Assembly (NCBI RefSeq): GCF_013624435.2
Contig: NZ_CP061768.1
Location: forward strand, 2,076,001-2,140,000
Source of the DNA: Nocardioides campestrisoli
GTDB taxonomy: Bacteria > Actinomycetota > Actinomycetes > Propionibacteriales > Nocardioidaceae
Reading direction: 5' to 3'
DNA length: 64,000 bases
A program made the position numbers and the translations under genes. Under the pieces are notes generated by a model that was not told where the DNA came from, ran no database searches, and worked only from the letters and a program-made list of their open reading frames with translations. Positions 1 to 7,468 of this stretch are shown here, piece after piece (within the stretch, counting starts at the first letter, position 1; every line of letters begins with the position of its first letter).

Positions 1-68
1 CCGACGGGAGCCGAGGCCAGCGCCAGGAGCACGCCCGCCGTGCCGGCGAGCAGAGTACGGCGCAACAC
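1..68 (-). CDS. Secreted protein, N-terminal fragment (runs off the window)
   Basis: Only the first 22 codons are inside the window. They read as a signal peptide: a GTG start, two arginines at residues 3-4, then a hydrophobic stretch rich in Leu, Ala and Gly ending near Ala-Ser-Ala. The start is supported by a TAGGTT hexamer (complement of 75-80) six bases upstream, the arrangement seen before many other genes here. The mature protein lies outside the window, so no function can be given. It is on the same strand as the lysine genes but 330 bases downstream of them, with its own promoter. Confidence 0.5.
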   Translation of the reverse strand, partial: MLRRTLLAGTAGVLLALASAPV

Positions 69-397
69 GTCGCCAACCTACCCGGTGGGCCCCCGCGGCA
101 CGGGTGCGGAGCAGGGTGACGGAAGGGGCGACAACGCTTCGGACCGACGCGCCAGCCATTGGAGATGACCGTCGAGAAGTTGTCTAAGGGGCTGCCGCCC
201 CTCCCGCGCCCGCCCTCGCGACGGCGGGACCGATCTCCGTGGACCAGGTGATGCGGATGGTGGCGCCCCACCCGTTGACCCGCCCACTCGGACATCGGTC
301 CGCCTCCCACGATCTGCATGAGCGGACACCGCACAGTGCCGCCGATCGGGCCGCGAAGTCAACCCGTCGGCGACACCGGTCCAGCACTCGGTCCGGA
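69..397. other. Intergenic stretch without a convincing gene
   Basis: This 329-bp gap separates the end of kal from the partial secreted protein. Open frames crossing it are shadows of kal or lack family features. The only element I can support is the TAGGTT -10 hexamer at 75-80 (minus strand) for the partial gene. Confidence 0.5.
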
Positions 398-790
398 CTA
401 CGTCCCGGGAACGACCACGGTGCCCCGGGCCCGGGTGGCAACCAGCGGCGGGTCGAGCAGTCGGCTCGCCCCGGGGGCCTCCGCCGTCGGCTCTCCGCGC
501 GCCACGACCCGCAGCTCCAGGTCGAGGGTGCGGGACCGGGTGCCCACCCGCGCGAGGCGGCACGAGACCTCGACCACGTCCCCTGCCCGGACCGGGGCGA
601 GGAACTGCACCTCGGCGTACGAGGCGAACAGCCCTTCGTCCCCGTCGGTGCGGATGCACATCTCGGTCGCGACGTCGCCGAAGAGCGCGAGCGAGTAGGC
701 CCCGTCCACGAGGTTGCCGGCGTAGTGGGCGTGGGAGTACGGCACGTAGCGCCGGTGCACCACCAGCTCCCCCACCTCGGGCGCGCTCAT
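398..790 (-). CDS. kal: 3-aminobutyryl-CoA ammonia-lyase, hotdog fold
   Basis: Protein of 130 residues, the usual size for Kal, which deaminates L-3-aminobutyryl-CoA to crotonyl-CoA late in the 3,5-diaminohexanoate (beta-lysine) pathway. The N-terminal region has the family look: a short Val-His-Arg-Arg-Tyr-Val stretch, then a Tyr-Ser-His-Ala-His-Tyr segment and a Gly-Asn-Leu-Val-Asp-Gly helix start, followed by hotdog strands around residues 50-110. The ATG overlaps the kamE stop by four bases (ATGA), so it is the last gene of a coupled kdd-kamD-kamE-kal operon. Assignment rests on family resemblance plus context; another small acyl-CoA hotdog enzyme is the alternative. Confidence 0.85.
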   Translation of the reverse strand: MSAPEVGELVVHRRYVPYSHAHYAGNLVDGAYSLALFGDVATEMCIRTDGDEGLFASYAEVQFLAPVRAGDVVEVSCRLARVGTRSRTLDLELRVVARGEPTAEAPGASRLLDPPLVATRARGTVVVPGT

Positions 791-1533
791 GCCGGCTCCC
801 TCTCCGTGCTCCGCTCCCGCATCCTGTGCACCAGGTAGGAGGCGACCTCCCCGGGCGTCGTACCCCGGGAGAACACCCGGTCCACCCCGAGGTCGGCCGC
901 CATCTTCTCGTCGAACCGGGGGCCGCCGACCACGAGCAGCGGACGCCGCTCGCCGGGGAAGGCCTCGCTGAACGCAGCCGACATCTCCCGGGCGTTGAGC
1001 AGGTGGGCGTCGCGCTGCGTGACCACCTGCGAGACCAGGACCGCGTCCGCGCCCTCGTGCTGGGCGGCGCTGACCAGGTCGGGGATGGAGACCTGGGCCC
1101 CGAGGTTGACCACCTTGACCTCGCGGTAGTACTCCAGCCCCTTCTCCCCCGCGAAGCCCTTGATGTTGAGGATCGCGTCGATGCCCACCGTGTGCGCGTC
1201 CGTGCCGATGCAGGCACCTACGACGACCAGCCGACGGCGTAGCAGGCTTCGCAGCTCCGTGTTGACCTCCGCGGGGGTCAGCAGGGCGTAGTCCCGCTCG
1301 ACGACCTCGACCGTGTCGGTGTCCACCAGGTGGCTCACCCGGCCGTAGACCACGAAGAAGGTGAAGTCGTTCCCCACCGGGCGGGCGTGCACCACCATCG
1401 CCGGGTCGAGTCCCATCTTGTTCGCGAGCTGCTCGGCAGCCCCTTCGGCGACCTTCGAGTGCGGCAGGGGCAGCGTGAAGGAGAGCTGCACCATCCCGTC
1501 GCCGGTGGTGTCGCCGTACGGTCGGACGATCAC
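787..1533 (-). CDS. kamE: Beta-lysine 5,6-aminomutase, beta (cobalamin-binding) subunit
   Basis: 248 residues. This subunit binds adenosylcobalamin and carries the lysine that forms the aldimine with PLP. The base-off/His-on signature is visible at residues 112-117 (Asp-Ala-His-Thr-Val-Gly; His114 is the expected cobalt ligand), and Lys125 in Asn-Ile-Lys-Gly-Phe-Ala-Gly matches the known PLP lysine. The rest is a Rossmann-like B12 domain ending in a Gly-Gly-Pro-Arg-Phe segment. The start is GTG, overlapping the kamD stop (GTGA), so subunit synthesis is coupled. With KamD it moves the terminal amino group of beta-lysine from C6 to C5. Confidence 0.93.
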   Translation of the reverse strand: MIVRPYGDTTGDGMVQLSFTLPLPHSKVAEGAAEQLANKMGLDPAMVVHARPVGNDFTFFVVYGRVSHLVDTDTVEVVERDYALLTPAEVNTELRSLLRRRLVVVGACIGTDAHTVGIDAILNIKGFAGEKGLEYYREVKVVNLGAQVSIPDLVSAAQHEGADAVLVSQVVTQRDAHLLNAREMSAAFSEAFPGERRPLLVVGGPRFDEKMAADLGVDRVFSRGTTPGEVASYLVHRMRERSTEREPA

Positions 1534-3128
1534 GGTGCCTCCTGCAGGATGTCGGTCGCGGGGTTGAGGTAGGTCTCGGACTTCGCGCAGACCCCGTCCA
1601 GGCCTCGGCCCCGGTCCGCGGGCCGCTTCATCAGCCCGAAGGTGCCGTCGCCGATGGCGTCGAGCAGCCCGCGCTCGTGCCCGTCGCCGACGATCCGCTC
1701 GAGCAGACGGACGGACTCGCCCAGGACCTCACGCCCGCGGCTGGCGATGAATCCGTCCGGCGCCGGGTGGAAGTCCTCGTGCAGCCTGCCGGCGGACTCC
1801 ATCACGTACCGGACGTTGCGCAGCGCGAGGTCGCGGTCCGAGAGCCACGGGGTGACCACCGCCTCGGTCATCATCCCGACCAGCAGGATGCCCTGCCCGG
1901 TCAGGGCGCCGGCCAGGTTGAAGAAGCCGTCGAGCAGGTAGCCGCCGAAGATGTCCCCGGTCATGTGCCGGGTCGGCGGCATCCACTTGAGCGGGGCGTC
2001 GGGGAAGAGCTCGCGGGCCAGCAGCGCGTGCGCCAGCTCGAGCCGGAAGGAGTCCGGCACGGCGGGGTCGATCTCGAAGGCGTGGCCGAGCCCCAGCTGC
2101 CAGTCCTCGAGCCCGGCCTCGTGCGCGAAGTACTCGTTGAGCAGCTGGCTGGTGGTCACCGTGTGCGCCGCCTCCACCGCGTCCGCGGTGGTGAGGTAGT
2201 TGTCCTCCCCGGTGTTGATGATGATCCCCGCGCGGGCGTGCACCTGCCGGCTGAAGCGCTGGTCGACGAAGGTGCGGATCGGGTTGATGTCGCGGAAGAG
2301 GATCCCGTACATCGAGTCGTTGAGCATCATGTCGAGCCGCTCCAGCCCGGCCAGCGCGGCGATCTCCGGCATGCACAGCCCGGAGGCGTAGTTGGTCAGC
2401 CGCACGTAGCGCCCGAGCTCGCGACTCGTCTCGTCGAGCGCGGCCCGCATCAGCCGGAAGTTCTCCTGCGTCGCGTAGGTGCCCGCGAAGCCCTCGCGGG
2501 TCGCCCCCTCCGGCACGTAGTCCAGCAGCGACTGCCCGGTGCTGCGGATCACCGCGATCACGTCGGCGCCCTCCCGCGCGGCCGCCTGGGCCTGCGGGAT
2601 GTCCTCGTGGATGTCGCCGGTCGCGACGATCAGGTAGATCCAGGGCTTCCGAGGCGCGTCCCCGATCTCCGTGACCAGCTGCTCGCGCTCGGCGCGGCGC
2701 TCGTCCAGGCGCCGGATGCCGTGGCCCACCGCCTGCCGAGCTGCCTGCCCGGCCCGGTCGGCGTCGTCGCCGGTGGGCAGCCGGAACCGCACCGAGCCGG
2801 CACCGGCCTTCTCGGCCAGTCCCGCCAGGTCGTCGGCCTCGCCACGCAGCAGCGCGTCCCAGACCGGCAGGCTGACACCGTGCGCCAGCCCACCGTCGGC
2901 GTCGAGGTCGGCCCGGACGGTGTCGACCAGCCGGTTGACCCACGGGATGCCGTCGGCGTCCGCGCCGCCGAGGCCGGCCAGGCGCAACGTCGCCCGCTCC
3001 ACCGAGACGGTGGTGTGCCTCCGGGCCAGGTCGACGATCGGTGCGCCCGCCTGGGCCGCGAGCTCGCGGGCGCGGGTGACCAGCTCGGGCGGCAGCGCCA
3101 GCCGGGAGGTCGGCGTCTGCGCGGCCAT
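1530..3128 (-). CDS. kamD: Beta-lysine 5,6-aminomutase, alpha subunit
   Basis: 532 residues, in line with the roughly 515-residue clostridial alpha subunits. It forms the TIM-barrel catalytic core that holds PLP, substrate and the adenosyl group in complex with KamE. Recognisable family blocks include the Asp-Val-Ile-Ala-Val-Ile-Arg-Ser-Thr-Gly-Gln-Ser stretch, the Asn-Asp-Ser-Met-Tyr-Gly-Ile-Leu-Phe-Arg-Asp-Ile-Asn block and a Lys-Trp-Met-Pro-Pro-Thr-Arg-His-Met-Thr-Gly-Asp motif near residue 390. A longer in-frame reading begins at 4058, but that part is the shadow of kdd. The chosen ATG overlaps the kdd stop in TGATG. No KamB/KamC-type reactivation factor is present. Confidence 0.93.
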   Translation of the reverse strand: MAAQTPTSRLALPPELVTRARELAAQAGAPIVDLARRHTTVSVERATLRLAGLGGADADGIPWVNRLVDTVRADLDADGGLAHGVSLPVWDALLRGEADDLAGLAEKAGAGSVRFRLPTGDDADRAGQAARQAVGHGIRRLDERRAEREQLVTEIGDAPRKPWIYLIVATGDIHEDIPQAQAAAREGADVIAVIRSTGQSLLDYVPEGATREGFAGTYATQENFRLMRAALDETSRELGRYVRLTNYASGLCMPEIAALAGLERLDMMLNDSMYGILFRDINPIRTFVDQRFSRQVHARAGIIINTGEDNYLTTADAVEAAHTVTTSQLLNEYFAHEAGLEDWQLGLGHAFEIDPAVPDSFRLELAHALLARELFPDAPLKWMPPTRHMTGDIFGGYLLDGFFNLAGALTGQGILLVGMMTEAVVTPWLSDRDLALRNVRYVMESAGRLHEDFHPAPDGFIASRGREVLGESVRLLERIVGDGHERGLLDAIGDGTFGLMKRPADRGRGLDGVCAKSETYLNPATDILQEAP

Positions 3129-4168
3129 CAGAGCCTGCTCTCGAACAGCGCGCGGACGCCCGCGTGCCGCCGGACGAGCTCGAGCGCCAGGTCCGCGTGA
3201 CCGGGCACGTAGCCGTTGCCGACCAGCATGGTGACGTCCGCGACCAGGCCCTCGGCGCCCAGCGCCGCAGCGGGGAACGAGGTGGCCATCGAGAAGAAGA
3301 CCACCGTGCCGCCGTCCGCGGTGGCGAGCACCGCCCCGCCCTCGCAGCCGGGGACGTCGACGCAGACCACGGTGACGTCCGCGGGCCCACCGGCCGCCCC
3401 CATCGCGTCGCGCAGGGCGACCGGGTCGCGGGCATCGACCACCAGCACGTCGTCGGCCAGGCCGGACCGGCGCAGCGCCTGCGCCTCCGCCTCGTGCGGG
3501 ACGACGCCGACCAGCCGGCCGGCACCCGACTCCCTCGCGGCAGCCAGGCTGAGGCTGCCCGACTTCCCGCCGGCGCCGATCACCAGCACCCGAGGAGCGT
3601 CGTACGTCGTGACCACCCGGCTGGTCAGCGCGGGCGCGCCGCAGACGTCCAGCACCGCCAGCGCGAGGTCCGCGGGGAGGTCGTCCGGCAGTCGCGCGGC
3701 CATCGAGCGGCCGAAGAGGATCGCGTAGCCGTCGCAGGGCACCTGCTCGGACCGACCGTCCCAGCCGGCCAGGCCGTCCTCGACCACCAGCGGGGTGAGA
3801 GTCAGGGAGACCAACGTCGCCACCCGGTCCCCCACGCTCAGGCCAAGCGGCGAGAGCGGGCCGACCTCCTCGACCACGCCGACGAGCATCCCGCCGGAGC
3901 CGGTCTCGGGGTTCTGCATCTTGCCGCGGGTACGGACGATCTCCAGCACCTCGGCCCGGACGCGCTCGCCGTCCCCACTGTGTCGACGCTCCAGCTGCCG
4001 GAACGAGGCAGCGTCCAGGTTGAGCCGCTGCACCCTGACCCGGACCTCGTCGGGCCACAGGGACGGGCGGGTGTCCAGCTGGGCCGCCGCCTGCGGCAGC
4101 ACCGGCAGCTCGTCCAGCACCCGGTGCAGGCCGAACGGGTCGGCAGTCACCCTCTCGCGCGTCGTCAC
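3128..4168 (-). CDS. kdd: L-erythro-3,5-diaminohexanoate dehydrogenase
   Basis: 346 residues from the chosen GTG. NAD(P)-dependent oxidative deamination of 3,5-diaminohexanoate to 3-keto-5-aminohexanoate, the step after KamDE. The protein looks like a medium-chain dehydrogenase: an N-terminal GroES-like half with Gly-Asp-Arg-Val near residue 113 and a Rossmann dinucleotide site (Val-Leu-Val-Ile-Gly-Ala-Gly-Gly-Lys-Ser-Gly) around residue 195. The start is GTG because GGAGGA sits just before it; an upstream ATG at 4201 adds 11 residues without a comparable binding site. First gene of the minus-strand lysine operon, divergent from kamA. Confidence 0.9.
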   Translation of the reverse strand: MTTRERVTADPFGLHRVLDELPVLPQAAAQLDTRPSLWPDEVRVRVQRLNLDAASFRQLERRHSGDGERVRAEVLEIVRTRGKMQNPETGSGGMLVGVVEEVGPLSPLGLSVGDRVATLVSLTLTPLVVEDGLAGWDGRSEQVPCDGYAILFGRSMAARLPDDLPADLALAVLDVCGAPALTSRVVTTYDAPRVLVIGAGGKSGSLSLAAARESGAGRLVGVVPHEAEAQALRRSGLADDVLVVDARDPVALRDAMGAAGGPADVTVVCVDVPGCEGGAVLATADGGTVVFFSMATSFPAAALGAEGLVADVTMLVGNGYVPGHADLALELVRRHAGVRALFESRL

Positions 4169-4304
4169 ATGTTCCTCCGTCTCAAGGGTCGTAGACCGCA
4201 AATCCTTCGGCGAAATGGTGGACGCGCCGAATGTTGTGCTCGTACTGTTCCAGATCTGTGGTCCACCTCACAAGCGCATCCGCCTTTCCGTCACAAGGAG
4301 CCTC
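4169..4304. promoter_or_regulatory. Divergent kdd/kamA control region with inverted repeat
   Basis: 136 bp, visibly less GC-rich than its surroundings, between the two divergent lysine units. It must hold both promoters. Seven-base arms GGTGGAC (4217-4223) and GTCCACC (4261-4267) form an inverted repeat with a 37-base spacer that could be a two-site operator. AAGGAG at 4295-4300 is the kamA ribosome-binding site. An Lrp/AsnC gene lies 3 kb away and is a possible regulator; that link is inference. Confidence 0.5.
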
Positions 4305-5777
4305 ATGACTCTCGCCAGCTCCGGCCTCGTGCCGGGCCCCACCGACTCCAGCTCCGCGCAGCCCTACGCCTACGAGCGGGTGGCGCTGGTCGAGCCGGAC
4401 TGGACCCGGTTCCCCGGGTGGGCCGGGGTGACCCGCGAGGAGTGGGCCTCGGTGCAGTGGCAGCGGGCGCACTGCGTGAAGAACGTCGCGCAGCTGCGGG
4501 CCCTGATGGGCGACCTCGTGGACGACCGGTTCTACGACGACCTCGAGCGCGACCAGCGCGAGCAGGCCACCATGTCGATGCTGGTGCCGCCGCAGATGAT
4601 GAACACGATGCTCCCCCAGCTCGACCCCGGCGGGCCGGGGTCGTGGACGGAGGCGTTCTACGCCGACCCGATCCGGCACTACATGCTGCCCGTCTTCTCC
4701 GACCGGCGGACCGACTGGCCCTCGCACCCGCACGCCGCACGCGACTCGCTGCACGAGCACGACATGTGGGCAGCCGAGGGGCTGACCCACCGCTACCCCA
4801 CCAAGGTGCTCGCCGAGCTGCTGCCGACCTGCCCGCAGTACTGCGGGCACTGCACCCGGATGGACCTGGTCGGCAACTCCACGCCCGTGGTCGAGAAGCT
4901 GCGGTTCGTCGCGAAGCCGCAGGACCGGCTGACGGCCATGCTCGACTACCTGCGCGCCACCCCGCAGGTCCGCGACGTGGTGGTCTCCGGCGGCGACGTC
5001 GCCAACATGCCCTGGCCGCGGCTGGAGGAGTTCCTGTCCCGGCTGCTGGAGATCGAGAACATCCGCGACATCCGGCTCGCCACCAAGGCGCTGATCGGCC
5101 TGCCCCAGCACTGGCTCCAGCCCGACGTGGTCGAGGGCGTGGCGAGGGTGGCCGGACGCGCCCGGGCCCAGGGGGTCTCCCTGGCCATGCACACGCACGC
5201 CAACCACGCGAACAGCGTCACCCCCCTGGTGGCCGACGCCGCCCGGGCGATGCTCGACGCCGGGCTGCGCGACGTCCGCAACCAGGGGGTGCTGCTCCAG
5301 GGCGTCAACGCCGACCCGCACGCGCTGCTCGACCTCTGCTTCCGGCTGCTCGACGGCGCCCAGGTCACGCCGTACTACTTCTACATGTGCGACATGATCC
5401 CGTCCTCGGAGCACTGGCGGGTCTCGGTCGCCCACGCCCAGCACCTCCAGCACCAGATCATGGGCTACCTGCCGGGCTTCGCCACGCCCCGGATCGTCTG
5501 CGACGTGCCGTTCGTCGGGAAGCGGTGGGTGCACCAGCTCGCCGACTACGACACCGAGCGGGGCATCTCGTCGTGGACGAAGAACTACCGCACCTCCCTG
5601 GAGGCGCAGGAGTCCGACGCACTCTCCCGCACCTACCAGTACTACGACCCGATCCACACCCTGCCGGCCGCCGGGCAGGAGTGGTGGGCCGCACACGCGC
5701 AGGTGGACGAGGTCGTCCAGCGGGCCGGGGCTGCGGCCGCCGCGTCCCGCCGTACGGCGTCCCTCCAGGCGCGCTGA
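4305..5777 (+). CDS. kamA: Lysine 2,3-aminomutase family radical SAM enzyme (divergent)
   Basis: 490 residues; family members are usually 415-470. Radical SAM/PLP enzyme expected to interconvert L-lysine and L-beta-lysine, feeding KamDE. The 4Fe-4S motif is Cys176-x3-Cys180-x2-Cys183, preceded by Gly-Leu-Thr-His-Arg-Tyr-Pro. Asp363 and Asp400 fit the two substrate-binding aspartates and Lys406 the PLP lysine. The usual Arg-His-Cys-Thr-Arg-Arg-Arg block is Gly-His-Cys-Thr-Arg-Met-Asp here, and the glycine-rich run before the PLP lysine is Pro-Phe-Val-Gly. It is therefore a divergent member whose substrate could differ, although its position beside kamDE and kdd argues for lysine. Start fixed by AAGGAG four bases upstream. 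Confidence 0.87.
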   Translation: MTLASSGLVPGPTDSSSAQPYAYERVALVEPDWTRFPGWAGVTREEWASVQWQRAHCVKNVAQLRALMGDLVDDRFYDDLERDQREQATMSMLVPPQMMNTMLPQLDPGGPGSWTEAFYADPIRHYMLPVFSDRRTDWPSHPHAARDSLHEHDMWAAEGLTHRYPTKVLAELLPTCPQYCGHCTRMDLVGNSTPVVEKLRFVAKPQDRLTAMLDYLRATPQVRDVVVSGGDVANMPWPRLEEFLSRLLEIENIRDIRLATKALIGLPQHWLQPDVVEGVARVAGRARAQGVSLAMHTHANHANSVTPLVADAARAMLDAGLRDVRNQGVLLQGVNADPHALLDLCFRLLDGAQVTPYYFYMCDMIPSSEHWRVSVAHAQHLQHQIMGYLPGFATPRIVCDVPFVGKRWVHQLADYDTERGISSWTKNYRTSLEAQESDALSRTYQYYDPIHTLPAAGQEWWAAHAQVDEVVQRAGAAAAASRRTASLQAR

Positions 5778-5807
5778 GCCCGCCCCGCGCCCGCCCCTGC
5801 CCCGGGC

Positions 5808-5833
5808 GCGATCCCCGCACAGCCGGGGATCGC
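5808..5833 (+). terminator. Perfect 10-bp hairpin after kamA; first copy of a repeated palindrome
   Basis: Arms GCGATCCCCG and CGGGGATCGC flank a six-base CACAGC loop, 30 bases past the kamA stop. There is no T-run, but the stem is strong. The 20-bp core recurs as its reverse complement at 6985-7004, on the other side of the DUF559 gene. Confidence 0.6.
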
Positions 5834-5976
5834 TGAACTTCGGACCCATCGCACCACCCACGAACCACGGGAAGCGCGTGCCAGGTCCCGTCCACAGCAT
5901 GGCCACGGAGGCAGGTCTCCACAGGACGCGGGAGCGGCCGCCTCTCTGCGGCGCTTCCCTCCCCATGCTGGGCGCC

Positions 5977-6918
5977 ATGACCACCACGCTCCTCGACCTC
6001 GAGGGCCTCGTCTTCCTGCGCCGTGAGGCTCATGACCGGGGCTACACCGACCAGCAGATCGCGCGGCTCGTGAGGTCGGGCGAGTGGTGGCGGGTACGTC
6101 GGGGCGCGTACGTCGCCGGCGACGTGTGGGGCTCGCTCGGCGACGCCGACCGCGCGCGTCTGCGGTCCCGAGCGGTGCTGAAGGCAGCCCATCCGAGCAC
6201 CGTGCTCACCCACGTGTCTGCCGCCCTCGAGTGGGGCGCGCCCGTGTGGGGCTACTCCCTCGACGAGGTGCACACCAGCCGGCCGGAGACCGCCTCGGGG
6301 CGCCGAGAGGCGGGGATCGTCCATCACCGCGGCCTCCTGCCACCCGACCACGTGACGCAGGTCAACGGGGTCCGGCTGACCACTCCTCTGCGCTGTGCCC
6401 TGGAGCTCTCGGCGCTCGGCTCCGTGGAGCAGGCCCTCGTCTCGGTCAACGCCCTCATGCACGCCCGACTCGTCGAGCCCGGAGCGTTCTCAGCGCTGGC
6501 CCGCGAGCTGCGTCACTGGCCTGGGACGCTGGGCGTCAACCTCGTCAGTCGGCTCGCGGACCCGCGGCTGGAGTCCGCCGGTGAGAGCCGGACTGCGTAC
6601 TTCATCTGGGCACACCACCTACCGCGACCGGTCCCGCAGTACGAGGTCCACGACGGAGCGGGACGCGTGCTGGCTCGCCTGGACTTCGCCTGGCCCGAGC
6701 ACGGCGTGTTCCTGGAGTTCGACGGGATGTCGAAGTACCGCGAGCACCGCCGTCCGGGTGAGTCGGTGGAGGACTACCTGCTGCGCGAGAAGCGCCGAGA
6801 GGAGCTGGTGAGCCAGATGACCGGGTGGACCGGTCTGCGGTTGCGCTGGGCCGACCTCGACCGGCCGCACGAGTTGGCGTCCCGGATCCGACGGGTCCTC
6901 GCGCAGCGCGAAGGGTGA
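5977..6918 (+). CDS. AbiEi-like N-terminal plus DUF559 (Vsr-like) domain protein
   Basis: 313 residues from this ATG. Residues 5-60 form a winged-helix AbiEi antitoxin-type N-terminal domain (a Val-Phe-Leu-Arg-Arg-Glu-Ala start, then Trp-Trp-Arg-Val-Arg-Arg-Gly-Ala-Tyr-Val). The last 100 residues resemble the DUF559/Vsr-like endonuclease fold, with Leu-Asp-Phe-Ala-Trp-Pro and Val-Phe-Leu-Glu-Phe-Asp-Gly strands and a Leu-Arg-Glu-Lys-Arg-Arg-Glu helix. Such genes are common in actinobacteria without a known function, and no AbiEii-type toxin lies next to it. In-frame starts at 5965 (ATG) and 5878 (GTG) also exist; 5977 best matches where the domain begins. It sits between inverted copies of a 20-bp palindrome. 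Confidence 0.75.
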   Translation: MTTTLLDLEGLVFLRREAHDRGYTDQQIARLVRSGEWWRVRRGAYVAGDVWGSLGDADRARLRSRAVLKAAHPSTVLTHVSAALEWGAPVWGYSLDEVHTSRPETASGRREAGIVHHRGLLPPDHVTQVNGVRLTTPLRCALELSALGSVEQALVSVNALMHARLVEPGAFSALARELRHWPGTLGVNLVSRLADPRLESAGESRTAYFIWAHHLPRPVPQYEVHDGAGRVLARLDFAWPEHGVFLEFDGMSKYREHRRPGESVEDYLLREKRREELVSQMTGWTGLRLRWADLDRPHELASRIRRVLAQREG

Positions 6919-6984
6919 CTCACCCCGTACTGGGCACGTCCTCTGCGTGGCTGGCACGCGTTGCAGCACGTGCCAACCCCGGGG

Positions 6985-7004
6985 ATCCCCGGCTGTGCGG
7001 GGAT
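6985..7004. repeat. Second, inverted copy of the 20-bp palindromic core
   Basis: This 20-bp sequence is the exact reverse complement of the core of 5808-5833. Stem ATCCCCG/CGGGGAT, loop GCTGTG. It lies in the 91-bp gap between the convergent DUF559 and Lrp genes, ending just before the Lrp stop, so it could terminate both. Its pairing with the first copy also makes it a candidate dispersed repeat. Confidence 0.65.
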
Positions 7005-7009
7005 TCCAG

Positions 7010-7468
7010 CTAGTCCCCCGCGAGCGGGCGGTTCTCGTACGGGGTGGAGAGCACGATGGTGGTGCGGGTCCTGACGTTGGCGGCCGCCCGCACCTGGCCG
7101 AGCAGCTCCTCGAGGTCGGCGGGGGTGCCGACCCGGACCTTGAGGATGTAGGACTCCTCCCCCGCCACCGACCAGCAGGACTCCACCGCCTCGAGCGGGG
7201 CCAGCCGGTCGGGGTAGTCGTCGGGCTGGGAGGGATCGAGCGGGGTGATGGAGACGAACGCCGTGAGTGGCCGGCCCAGCTGGGGGTGGTCGATGGTGGC
7301 GCCGTAGCCCCGGATCAGGCCGCGGGACTCGAGCCGCTTGACCCGCTGGTGCACCGCGGAGGTGGACAGCCCGGTGGCCTTCCCCAGGTCGGTGAACGAC
7401 ATCCGCCCGTCGGTGGCCAGCAGGCTGAGGATCTTGCGGTCGGTGGGCTCGACCTGTGGAGTGCTCAC
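7010..7468 (-). CDS. Lrp/AsnC family transcriptional regulator
   Basis: 152 residues, the standard size. The N-terminal helix-turn-helix (residues 8-60) reads Asp-Arg-Lys-Ile-Leu-Ser-Leu-Leu then Leu-Ser-Thr-Ser-Ala-Val-His-Gln-Arg-Val-Lys-Arg-Leu-Glu. The C-terminal RAM/AsnC ligand domain ends with the usual Thr-Arg-Thr-Thr-Ile-Val-Leu-Ser-Thr segment. Start is GTG, with TAGGGT (complement of 7475-7480) six bases upstream, so the mRNA is probably leaderless. It lies between the lysine and urea gene sets and is divergent from urtA. Its targets cannot be read from the sequence; amino-acid-responsive control of the lysine genes is a reasonable guess only. Confidence 0.9.
   Translation of the reverse strand: MSTPQVEPTDRKILSLLATDGRMSFTDLGKATGLSTSAVHQRVKRLESRGLIRGYGATIDHPQLGRPLTAFVSITPLDPSQPDDYPDRLAPLEAVESCWSVAGEESYILKVRVGTPADLEELLGQVRAAANVRTRTTIVLSTPYENRPLAGD

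Noticed and set aside
1530..4058. 842-codon frame as a fused kdd-kamD protein
   Set aside because: Residues before the KamD start have no family features and lie in a different frame from kdd; the two genes are separate and overlap by one base at TGATG.
3164..5836. Long plus-strand reading frame (890 codons) crossing kdd and kamA
   Set aside because: Arg/Pro/Gly-rich composition without any domain; it is the GC-driven shadow of genes on other frames. Many similar long frames opposite ureC, helY, metH and arc were dropped for the same reason.
5977..6918. Complete AbiE toxin-antitoxin pair
   Set aside because: Only the AbiEi-type N-terminal domain is present; no AbiEii nucleotidyltransferase lies on either side.
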